Of a DNA stretch of 64,000 nucleotides, positions 42,501 through 54,500 are shown piece after piece. Origin of the DNA: Eublepharis macularius (Eukaryota; Chordata; Lepidosauria; Squamata; Eublepharidae); contig NC_072797.1 of assembly GCF_028583425.1 (NCBI RefSeq), positions 23,470,001 to 23,534,000 on the forward strand. The letters are read 5' to 3'. Each line of letters begins with the position of its first letter. Position 1 is the first letter of the stretch. The notes below the pieces were generated by a model. That model made no database searches. It saw only the letters and a program-made list of their open reading frames with translations, and was not told the DNA's origin. The position numbers were made by a program, and so were the translations under genes.

Positions 42501-45500
42501 AATACTCTGTACCCTGACTATGAGTCCCATTTTCCATAATGGATAAACAATTTATCCCATTTTTCAATATTTCACTTTCAAATATTTCTATATATCATAA
42601 ACTATGTAAACCATACATTCATATAAATCAACCAGTTTAACTTATACTCTATATGTTATTCATTCTATCTTCTTCTTTCTATTTTAGTTATATTTGTTTA
42701 CATTAGTATTTCTATTCCCCTTCAGTCATAAGTCTATATATGATATCAATCAATTTGACTCATATACAACTTCAAATAAACATATTCAGTTTGGTACACT
42801 GTACGGAATCAAAAAGAAAATATTATTAGTTAATCAATCCTTATAGTTAACCCTTATGATTAATTATTTTCTATCAATATTCTATTTATTATTCTATATA
42901 TATCAATCTAATATCATAACTGCTTAGAAATTCTCTTTTACCTCTTCTCCTCCCCGGTAAAGTCACCCCCCTCTACATTTTATTGTACTTCAGTAGTTCT
43001 CAAACTGCCACAGTTCTCCTCCCACCTCCCATTTCTTCTCCAAATATTGTTTCAGCTTCTCCCAGTCTGTGTTAAACTGTCCTGAGTCCAGGTTTCTCAA
43101 TTTTCTTGTCATTTTGTCCATTTCTGCCATATACAGCAATTTGTGGATCCAATCTTCAATAGTTGGCACTTCTTGTATTTTCCATTTTTGCGCATACAAA
43201 AGTCTAGCTGCTGCCGTCATGTAAAATATCAACGTCCTATGATGGGCTGGAATTCCCTCCATTCTCCCATTGGTCCAGGAGTGGGTCAGTCAGACTCGTG
43301 GGAAGTAGCTCCTCCTCTGGTGCAGGGTCGGATTGGCTTTGCAATTCCAGGTAGGAGGGGCTCTTCCCTGGACCTCCAGTTTTTTCCGGCCCTGCTCGTG
43401 CAGGGTTGTGTTTTGGCTTGCTCGTATAGAGCACAGCAATTTCAAAAAAAAAAAAAAAAAAAAAAGAAGAAGAAGAAGAAGAAGACGACGAAGGGGACGG
43501 AGGGGACGGAGGGGCAAGGGAAAAGGGAAGGGAATCTCCCTCCTGACTTGCGCTCTCCCCCCCCCCGGAGCGAGCCGCAGGGAGCGGCTAGAAAAAGGCG
43601 CCAAAAGCGGCGCGCGAAAAAAAGCCGCGGGCGCACGGACGCTGCAGGAGGCCGGGGAAACTGCAAACGGCCGCGGCGACGGTGTTGGCCAGCGCGTCCA
43701 GCAGCGTTTTTTGCTGGCTCGGCCCGGAAAGCAACCTTGGGTCTCCAGGTGCATGGGCGGCGGCGCTGACAGAGGCACTACCAGGACTTCGGCAAGGTAG
43801 GGAGCTACGTGCCTGGCGGGGGCTGGAGCGGAATAAGGCGAAACCAGCGTGGCTTTAGCCCCTGGAGCCTGCCTAGAGAAGGTGAAACGGGGGTGTTAGG
43901 TGGTCCTTTTCCCCCCTGTTTTTCCTTTGGGTTTGTTTTCGTTTTTCTCTAAGGGCTAGCCCCCCCCTCCTTCCCCCGTGCCCTTGATTGATCTCCCCCT
44001 CATCAGCCGCCATTTTGTGTTCTCCCCTAGGCGGGAAGATTTTGGCGGGAATGGCCACCAAGGCAGGGCAGAGCGAAGAGGGGACAGCAGAGGGACCCTT
44101 AAGCAGCTTGGAGTCTCCTAGCTCACCCTTTTCCCCTCAATCAGAGCAAGGCCCCAGTGGAATGATCCAGGAGAGCAATATGGATCTGAAAGACCAGGAG
44201 ACGAAAGCAAGTATGCTAACCTGGATGAGGGGTGAAATGAGAAAGGAACTCAGGGCAGTAGTGCAAGAGTTCAGGGCTCAGCATGGCTCAGAGTCATCTA
44301 AAGGGAGCCAGAGGCACCTTTCCCACAAGGGCAAGAGACATGCGAAGCCCGCTTCCCTTCACAGGTCCAAGAGGAGGAGGAAGGAGAAGGAATGGACAGA
44401 GGAATCATCCAGCCAGTCTGGAGACATTGATTCAGGCTCTGAAGCATCGGGTCTAGAAACAAACTCCGAAGAAGAACTATCGGAGGAAGAGGAAGACCCT
44501 ATGACCTCTACACAGCTCAGGCTGTTCCCACAGGATCTATACTCTAGATTATTGCCAAAGGTCCTGAGGACGCTGGAAATCACCCAGAAGGAAGTGGGGA
44601 AAGAGGATACGGACCAATCCTACCCACAGGGCAGTGAAAAGGTTCTCCCCAAAGTAGGACAGCCGCAGACGGGGGTGCCATTGCCAGCTATGTTTCACAG
44701 CATCCTTAAGGCAGAGTGGGATAACCCAGCTAAACCAAAGGCCTTACAGTCAGTGTTCAATAAATTCTATAGACTGGGACCAGATGCAACAAGAAAGATC
44801 AAGTTACCTGCAGTGGACGACCCGATCTCCAGCCTGGCCACCACATCAGTACTACCTATGGATGCAGAGGGCATGCCTAAAGATCCATCCGATAAAAAGA
44901 TTGAGCAGGCACTACGCAGGAACTTCGAGGCGTCTGCAGCATCATTGAGAGCCTCTGCCACGGGTTCACTGTTTGCCAGAGCAGCGTTCACTTGGGCGTC
45001 AGAACTAGCGGATGCTGGCAAGGAGATACCACGGAAATTCAGGAATGTGGTCAAGAAATTAGCGCTGTCCACGGCCTTCATGGCAGATTCCTCAATGGAC
45101 TCTTTCCAGATGACCTCGAGGGCCATGGGCTTCAACGTGACAGCAAGACGCAACACGTGGCTCAGGAACTGGGACGTGGACCCACCGGCACGCAACAAAG
45201 TGGCGGCGATACCCTTCTCAGGGACAAAGTTGTTTGGAGAGGCACTGGATAAATTTCTAGTGGAAGACACTGAGAAGAAAAAGGTCCTGCCCTCCAAGAA
45301 ACGCGATTTCAAGGGCAAGAGCAAGCAGGCTTTTCGAGACCCCAAGCGTTCCTTTCGATCCAGTGGTGACAGAACATTCAAAGGCCGGTGGCAAACAAAA
45401 CCAAGGAGTGACAACAAACACTTCGGTTTCAGAAGACAGAGCCAACAGTCAAAGGGCCAGAAGAAAGGAAATCAGGCATGACTATCTGGAGGGGACAGAG

Positions 45501-48500
45501 TCCATCCCAATTGGGGGAAGATTGCAACACTTTGCAGTTCAATGGACAAGATCAATATCAGACAAGTGGGTACTGGAAACAGTATCCAAGGGATACACTT
45601 TGGAGTTCGAAAGACAACCGCCCTCGAGACTACTTACTCTGCCGAGACATCAAATGGAATCGAAACATCTCAAGATTCTCGGAGCCATTCGACATCTAGT
45701 AGAGATAAGAGCAATAGAGCCAGTCCCGAAACACCTACAGAATCGGGGTGTCTATTCGGTATTCTTTATCGTACCAAAGAAAAACGGAGAGGTAAGAGCT
45801 ATACTGGACTTACGATGGCTCAACCGGTACATAAAGCGCCGCAAGTTCAAGATGGAAACCCTGAAGACAACAGTAGGAGCTATCCGGAAGGGGGACTTCC
45901 TGACCTCGATCGATCTTTCAGAGGCATACCTTCACATACCGATACGACAGTCTCACCGCAAATACCTCAGATTCGCATACAATGGAGACCATTACCAATA
46001 CAGGGCGCTACCGTTCGGGTTGAAGTCTTCACCGAGGGTGTTCACCAAGGTGTTGGTGACATTGGTAGCAGTGCTCCGGGTCCATGGGATTGCCCTGTCT
46101 CCATACCTGGACGACCTGCTGATAAAGGCTCCCTCATTACCTGCGGGACGGACAGCGACACAGGAAACGACCCGGTGCCTTCAGGAGCATGGGTTTGTGG
46201 TCAACTGGAAGAAAAGTTGCATCATCCCTACACAAAGAATCAATCACCTGGGAGTGTTCATAGATACAACAAGGGACAGAGCCTTCTTGTCCGAAGAGAG
46301 ACAACAAAAGATTTCCACGATGGTAAAGGCGATACAAAGCAGACAGAAAGTGGAAGTCATGTTTCTAGCGAAACTGCTCGGCATGATGGTGTCATGCCAG
46401 GACATTGTGAGCTGGTCTCGCTTCCACACTCGCCCGCTCCAAACCTTTCTACGTCCGTTCCAGAAAGTCATAACTCACAAACAAAGGAAGTGGGTGACGA
46501 TAACAGAGTCCCTCAGGGTGGAGCTGAATTGGTGGACGGAGCCTGCCAGGTTCAGCGACGGCGTGCCGCTCAGAGAACCAAAGAGATCCATCGTGACTAC
46601 AGATGCGAGTCTGTCGGGATGGGGCGCTTATATGACAGGCAGGATGTGCCAGGGTACCTGGACAAAGGAAGAAAGGAACCAAAGCATAAACTTGTTAGAG
46701 CTGAGAGCCATCAAGTACGGACTATGGGAGTTGCAGGAGGATCTGCTACATCAACATGTGCTAATAAGAACGGACAACATGACGGCAAAGGCCTACATAA
46801 ACAGGCAAGGAGGGACCAGGTCTCCAAGATTGAGCAGAGAGACAGAGGAGATTTTCCAATGGGTGGAGTCGCGTCTCCTGTCCATAAAGGCAGTGCATCT
46901 AGCGGGGAAACAGAACATAGTGGCAGACTGGCTGAGCCGAAATTCAGTGGACCAAGCAGAGTGGAGACTGCACGATCAAGTCTTCAGACAGATATGCTGG
47001 AGATGGGGGACGCCGGAAGTGGATCTATTCGCGACGGCATCAAACAGGCAGGTCACAAAGTTCTTCGCCAGGTGGGAGGAAAAGGCAGCCATCGGAACCG
47101 ATGCCTTAAGCGAGGACTGGCCTCGTGCCCTGCTTTATGCCTTTCCACCGGTCAGCATTCTCAGCAGAGTGGTACAGAAGATCGTGGAACAAGAGGCGGA
47201 GGTGATCTTGGTGACCCCTTATTGGCCACGGAGACCGTGGTTTCAAGAGGTCATGAGACTATCGACGACAGACCCATGGGAACTGCCCCACAGGTCGGAC
47301 CTGCTGAAACAAGGAGATATACTACACCCAGACCCGGCGTCATTAAGACTGACAGCTTGGCGGTTGAGTTCGACCAACTGAAGAGGTGTGGCTACGCCGA
47401 GGAGGTGATACAGACCATGTTGGCCTCCAGGAAGGACTCAACTAACAAGAGCTATGACAGGACTTGGCAGGTGTTCTCCAGTTGGTGCATGGAACGGAAA
47501 CGTACTGCTCTGACTGCGTCCATCAAGGACATTTTGCTTTTCTTACAAGAGGGGTTGGATAAGGGACTAAGCACTAGTACCCTAAAGAGACAACTGGCAG
47601 CCATCTCAGCTGTGAGGGGATCTAGGAAAGGGGGCTCCCTCAATAAACACCCTCACATAAGACGTTTTATACGGGGAACTATGCTCTTAAATCCTCCACA
47701 AGTACATAGGTTCCCTACCTGGAATCTGAATGTGGTGCTTTCTGCACTTACGAAGGAACCGTTTGAGCCCATGGCGCTCTGTCCCCTTAGAGAGCTCACT
47801 CTAAAGACCATTTTTCTAGTGGGACTAACGTCCGCTAGAAGGGTATCGGAGATACGGGCACTGTCTGTGAATAGGGAACTTTGTATTTTCCATGCGGACA
47901 GGGTAGTCCTGAGGCCCGATCCGACTTTTATTCCAAAGGTGAACTCCGAGTTTCACAGGGGTGAGGACATAGTGTTGCCTTCTTTTTGTCCAAATCCTAC
48001 TCATAGCAGGGAGAGGGAGTGGCATAAATTGGATGTTCGGAGGGCCCTGAGCTATTACATTGACAGGACTAAGACTAGCCGTAAGGTGGAGAAATTGTTC
48101 GTCTCCTTTAGGAAGAGTTCTTTAGGGGAACAAGTGTCGACTGCAACCCTGAGTAGATGGATTCGGGACTGTATTGTTCTGGCCTATAGGGCAAGTAAAA
48201 GGTCCCCTCCTGAGGGGATTACTGCCCATTCAGTAAGGGGAGCTGCTGCGTCAGCGGCATATAGGGCTTTTCCAACACTGGAAAAGATATGCAAGGTGGC
48301 TACCTGGAAATCGGTGCACACTTTCACCAAACACTACAAGGTAGATCAGCTGGCCTCCGCAGAAGCGGCCTTTGGGAGGAGAGTGCTACAGCACGTCCTG
48401 GAGGCCTAGAGTAGGAAATTACCCACCCGGTAGTTCACTGCTGGACATATGTCCCACGAGTCTGACTGACCCACTCCTGGACCAATGGGAGAATGGAAGA

Positions 48501-51500
48501 TTTGTGTTCACTCACCGTGAAGCTTCCTTTCTCCGTGGTCCAGGAGTGGGTCAGTCAATACCCACCCAGTAGTTGTTAGATTGGGAGGGGGTATCCTAAC
48601 GGATGTAGTTGGATAGTTTGGTTAGGAAGTTTTTGTCAAGTTTATACATGTTATCAGTATGTTATGAGCAGGTTACAAGATGGAAGGTGGCTTCTGTGGT
48701 GTACTGCATGGAGATAATGGGCTTGGAAAAGAACTGGAGGTCCAGGGAAGAGCCCCTCCTACCTGGAATTGCAAAGCCAATCCGACCCTGCACCAGAGGA
48801 GGAGCTACTTCCCACGAGTCTGACTGACCCACTCCTGGACCACGGAGAAAGGAAGCTTCACGGTGAGTGAACACAAATCTTCCATTCCCAAGTTTAGTAG
48901 CAGGAGTTCTGGGTTCTTATTGATTTGAAATTGTAAAATCTCACTTATTACTCTTATTATTTCCCCCCAGTATTTCCCGTCCACCACATGTGGTAGAGGG
49001 AGCCCTCATGCTTCCTGCATTTCCAGCATTTATTAGAAGTGTTCAAATTCCCTAGCGCAATCTTCTTTGGTGTCATGTACCAACGGTAAATCATTTTGTA
49101 AATGTTCTCTTTAATACTAGTGCATGTCGTTGTCTTCATTGTAGTCTTCCACAAGTATTCCCATGCCTCCATTGTTATTTCTTTGTTGAAATTTATGGCC
49201 CATTTCACCATTTGTCCTTTAACTATTTCATCCTCAGTATACCATTTCAGCAGTGCTTGGTATACCTTAGATATTCTTTTCTTGTCCTCTTTAAGAAGGG
49301 TCTGCTCTAGTTCCGAGTTTTCTGTTCGTATACCTCCCTTTACAGAGTCCGAGTTATATAAATCTCTAATCTGTCTATACTGGAACCAATCATAATAAGG
49401 TGATAGTTCCTCCTGAGTCTTTATTCTGAGTTTAGATTCTTCAGTTCTAGTTATTTCTTTATAAGTTAGACATTGTTGCTCATTATCAACAGCTCTCGGA
49501 TCTATCACCTCATATGGAACTACCCACAAAGGGGTTCCTTCTTCCAGATAGATTCTATACTTCTTCCAGATTATATATAAACTTCTCCGTATATAGTGAT
49601 GCAGGAACATCGAGTTCGCCTTTACTTTATCATCCCATAAGTATGCGTGCCATCCAAATATTTTTTTATATCCCTCTAGGGCTAGTAATTTCTTATTCTT
49701 TAGCGTCATCCACTCCTTCAACCACACCAAGCAAATTGCGTCATGGTAAAGTCTTAGATTGGGCAGTTGCATTCCGCCTCTTTCCTTTGCATCTTGTAAA
49801 ACTTTCATTTTCACTCGAGGCTTCTTGCCTGCCCATACAAAGTCTGATATTTTCCTCTGCCATTTCTCAAATTGCTTAGAGTCACTGATGATTGGTATTG
49901 TCTGTAGCAAAAACATTACTCTTGGTAGCACATTCATCTTAACTGCTGCAATCCTTCCCAACCATGACAAATTTAGTCTGTTCCATTTAATCAAATCTCT
50001 CTCTATCTGAGTCCATAGTTTTTCATAGTTGTTTTTAAATAAGTCTATATTCTTAGCAGTCAGTTCGATTCCCAAATATTTCACCTTACTTGTTACTTCA
50101 CAATCCGTTATTTCCATTAACAATTGTTGTTTCTGCTTAGTCATATTTTTGCATAGTATCTTTGACTTCTTTTTATTAATATAGAAACCTGCCAAATCTC
50201 CGAACTCCTTAATCTTATCTATCACTTTTGGCATGTTCTCCAATGGGTCTTCTACAATTAACATTATGTCATCCGCAAATGCTCTGACCTTATATGAATA
50301 GTCCTTTATTTTAATTCCTCGAATTTTTTCATCTTGTCGTATTTGTATCATCAGGATCTCCAATACCAAAATGAACAGCAGTGGAGACAACGGGCAACCT
50401 TGTCTTGTTCCTTTACTTATAATCAATTTCTTAGTCGCTTCATCATTCACCACAATTGCTGCAGTCTGGTCTCTGTAAATTTCCTTAATTGCTCTAATGA
50501 ATCTTTCTCCCAATTGTAGCTTTTCCATAGTGGCAAACATAAAGTCCCAGTTTAAATTATCAAACGCCTTTTCAGCATCAACAAAGAAGAAACCAACCTC
50601 TTTGTCACAACGCTTGTCATAATATTCAATAGCATTAATCACTGTCCTTAAATTGTCTCTGATTTGTCTGTCTGGCAAAAAGCCTGCTTGTTCCTCCTCA
50701 ATGACTTCCGTAAGCCACCCCTTCAGTCTCTCCGCCAGTATCTTCGCAAAGGTTTTATAATCATTGTTAAGTAGCGATATAGGTCTGTAGTTTTTCACAT
50801 TAGTCAAGTCTTGGCCTTCTTTGGGGATCAATGATATATTCGCTTCATTCCAGGTATCTGGAATCCGCTGGTCCTTTAAAACTCCATTGATCACCTCTTT
50901 TAGGAATGGTGCCAGTTCATTGGCCATTACCTTATAAAATTTCGCTGTAAGTCCATCTGGCCCTGGCGCCTTTCCTAGATTTGCAGATTGTATTGCCTTG
51001 TTTAGTTCCTCATCTGTTACTTCACTGTTCAGTTTATTTCTCCAAGCTTCCGAAATTACTGGAAGTTTCATTTTCTCCAAATATAACGCTATTGACTCTT
51101 TATTTACCTCTTTCTTATTATACAACTTAGCGTAGAATTTGTAAAAGGCTCTACTAATGGTAGTCTGTTCCAAATACGTTTTATTATCTTCGCAAATTCT
51201 ATTTATTATTTTCTTTTCCCTTCTCTTCTTCAGTTGCCATGCCAAATACTTCCCAGGTTTATTTGCACCTTCAAACGCTTTCTGATTCAATCTTTTAAGA
51301 TTCCACTCCAATTCCTTATTATTCATTGCTGTTAACTGTTCTTGAAGTATTTTAATTTCCTGATATAATTTCTTTTTCCCTGGTCTCTTTTTTAACTGTA
51401 TTTCTTTGGCTTTTATTTTCTCCTCAATCTCTTGTCTTTTCTCCTCTTTCTTTTTTCTTGCTCTACCATTTAAGTCCATTAGTATGCCCCTTATAACCGC

Positions 51501-54500
51501 CTTATAAGCGTCCCAAACTTTGTCAGTTGGTACTTCTTTATTTACGTTGTATTGTATGAAGAACTTTGTCTCTCTTCTCAACATCTCCATACTCTCTCCT
51601 TCCTGTAGCAAGTCCTCATTTATTCTCCATGCTTTCCTTTTTCTCCTTTTCCCTAATTTCCACATGATTGGATTATGATCTGAGCCTACCATCGGCATTA
51701 TTTCTACCTCCTTAGTCCATAACGCTAAGTCTTTTGAGGCCCAGATCATATCAATTCTTGATAGTGTACAGTGCCTTGCAGAATAAAAAGTAAATTGTCT
51801 ACTTTTAGGATATTCTCTTCTCCATACATCTTCTAAAGTCTCCTGTTGTATCAAGTAAAAAAAAAGCTTTGGTAATAGTCCTCTTTTCTTTTGTGCAGTT
51901 GTTGTCTTTTTATCTAATTCCAAGTTCGTCACTCCATTGAAGTCTCCAGCAAGAATTATCTGGTCGTATGAAAGATCATCTAGTTGCTTCCTCAAATCCT
52001 CAAAGAAGCTTTCCTTTGTACCGTTAGGTGCATAAACTCCGACTACCAACACTCTCTTTAAGTCCCAAGTACATTCCACTGCAATAAATCTGGCTTCCAC
52101 ATCTTTCATTCCAAATTTTGGCTGTAGCTCCTCTTTTATGTACAACACCACTCCCCTTTTTTTTTATTGGAGGCCGCTACAAATTCTTTGCCCAATTTTC
52201 CTGATTTTAAATATTTTACATCCTGCTTTCTGATATGGGTCTCTTGCAAACAAACAATGTCACATTTTTGTTTTAATAGCCAGTGGAAAATATTTTTTCT
52301 CTTATTCGGTGAGTTTAGTCCATTTACATTCCAAGATAAAACTTTACACTCCATACTCATAGTCTTGTTGGTAAGTCTTTTTCATTGTCCCTTATAAATC
52401 GCTCCATCTCTCGCGCAGATCTGATGCGCTTTTTGGCCCCTCCAAACTCAAAGGACACACCTTCTGGTAACTCCCATCTGTACCTGATTTTCATGTCCTT
52501 CAAGATCTGAATTAGCACTTTGTATTTTTTCCGATCTGATAACACTGACCTGGGTAATTCCTTCATTATGATAATCGTCTTGCCATCAATCTCCAATGGA
52601 TCGTGAAACTGTTTTGTCACAATCTTCTCTTTCATATTTCGTGTCGTAAACTGCACAATCACGTCTCTTGGTAATTTCCTCTGGGTTGCAATTCTCGAGT
52701 TCACACGATATGCCACATCTAGGATAGCCACAACTTCCTCCTCCTCCTTCCCCAGGTATTCAGCTAACACCTCAGTCATCTGTTCTTGCGCTGATTTTCC
52801 TTCCACTTCTGGCAAGCCATGAAAACGTAACTGCTTCTCCATGTGTTTAGTTTCTGCAACTGACATTCTCCCCCTCATCAGTCTCATCTCTGTTTGTTGC
52901 GTGTCTGCTAAGTTCTCCATCGCGTCTTCTACTGTTTTAACTCTCTGCTGCGTTCCTTGTAGTTCACTTTGTATTGTTTCCATACCTTTTTCCACTTCTG
53001 ACAGCTCTGATTTTACTGTCTGTGTAACCTCTTTAACCTCTTTAACCAACTCCAATTTCGTGTCCTTAAGTTCTTTAATCACATCTAAAAGTTTTTTATC
53101 CAGGTTTTCTATTGCCGATTGCCACTCTTTTTTTGACATCGTGGGGCTTGCTTTGGCTCGCTCCCACGAGTCCGCTCTCTTCCTTAACTCCGTGGCGTAA
53201 AATTTAATGTCCTTTTATTTCAAATGTCCCGGTCTTCTTACAAAAATTAAATTTTAAATAGTCCAAAATGTCGGGCGTCTTTTCTCTATGGTTTCTCTAT
53301 GATTTTGCAATCCAAGATGGCCTACTTCCTTTTCCGCTGAGGCCGCGACCCTTCCCCTTTCAAAGATGGCGATTCCCTTCTTCCTGCCCTCCAGCAAGGG
53401 CCGCTTCTCTCCAGCAACTCTATTGTTGTTACGCACTTCCTGTCTCCCGACTTCCCACAGTAGGTCTCGCGATGGTGTCTTTTTCTCACAGCTCCATAAC
53501 CGCAAGTATTCAAAACAATAGTCCAATTCCTTTAATAACTTCTTTAAACTGAGTCTCTTTTCAAATACAACTCTTGCCGAGTCTTCCCCTCTTTATCGTT
53601 AGCCTGTTGCAGTTTGAAAATCTACTTTTATTCCTCTCTGCTTTAATCAATCTGTCCCATAACAGAAGATAGTGATCTTTACCTTCTCATTCACTTTTCT
53701 CGGGTTGTAATCGCTGTTTCGATTTTAACTTCTCCTCTCCGTTTCTTCCCTCAATCGAAGCTTGGGTATGTAGGTCTTATGCCAGCCGAATTGGCCCCAG
53801 AACTGCCGCAGAGATTGTAGCCGACCCGTCGCAGGGTGGGACCTCAAGGATCGGGAGGGGACCCGTTGTGTAGAGCCCCCCCTCGTCCGAGATCTAGCAC
53901 ACCCTAGGGTCTTGAGCGTTCTTTGCCTGCTCTCCGCCTGAGAGCAGTCGGCCGCGGGCTATTTTTCCCCCGCCGGCCACTTAAAACGGCAGTCCGGTCA
54001 GCTCTGCAAATGGAGCTGCGTCAGACCTCCATGAAGCCCAAACCGGAAATCCAACATTTGTTTTTTTCAATAGTTTGTCCTGCCAAAAAGGAAGAGGTCA
54101 GGCAGCCCCCAGTTATGCATCTCTCCGTATTTTAACTGAAGTGACTAACACTTCTCGGATACAGTGTCTTCTGTTATCCAGATTATGTTTACAGCAGAAC
54201 ACATGAAAAGCATCAGTGGACTTCAACTGACACGTGGGTTCTAAAAATAACAACAACAACAGTGCTTATATACTGCTCTTCTAGACAGATTAGTGCCTCA
54301 TCCAGAGCGGTGAACAAGTTGGTATTATTATTATCCCCACAATACAGCGGGGGGAGCTTGGGCTGAGAGGAGTGGTGGCCGTGGTTTTCATTATTCATTC
54401 CCCAGGTAGAAAAAGAGGGAGCTACTATGGGATTTCAACAGCTGAAAGAAGCACCATGGGAATACTTTCAATTTTCTATAGCTCAAGAAGGGAGCTCAAC

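Larger units (their letters stand above)
43259..48886 (+). mobile_element. Near-intact DIRS tyrosine-recombinase retrotransposon (5.6 kb)
   Basis: Inverted termini of about 110 bp (43271-43381 against 48732-48840) bracket gag, RT/RNase H and tyrosine recombinase frames, and an internal complementary region lies at 48453-48557. The order and split recombinase frame are those of DIRS1-group elements, which replicate via a circle and integrate by recombinase rather than by an integrase. The element sits in L1 ORF2. The pentamer CCATT occurs at both borders (43259-43263 and 48882-48886), and uninterrupted L1 would have it once. All three main frames are open, so the copy may be young. Confidence 0.93.
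48887..54060 (-). mobile_element. L1 LINE, 5' part (5' UTR, ORF1, most of ORF2)
   Basis: Continues the L1 split by the DIRS. ORF1 (53139-52357) and ORF2 (52360 down) are followed by the DIRS gap. A GC-rich 5' UTR reaches roughly 54060, where AT-rich intron resumes; the exact 5' tip is uncertain. Without the DIRS the element would be about 6.1 kb, close to full length. Two frameshifts in ORF2 make it inactive. Confidence 0.88.

Noticed and set aside
43143-43800. ORFs of 150-208 aa across the DIRS left end and its A/GAA tract
   Set aside because: They span the L1/DIRS junction and simple repeats; composition is an artefact of the repeat.
44767-45417. 216-aa minus-strand ORF inside DIRS gag
   Set aside because: Antisense shadow of the gag frame with no domain.
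45542-47275. A 600-codon ORF upstream of the DIRS recombinase as an independent protein
   Set aside because: It overprints RT/RNase H and has no recognisable domain; kept only as a possible readthrough linker, not as a separate gene.
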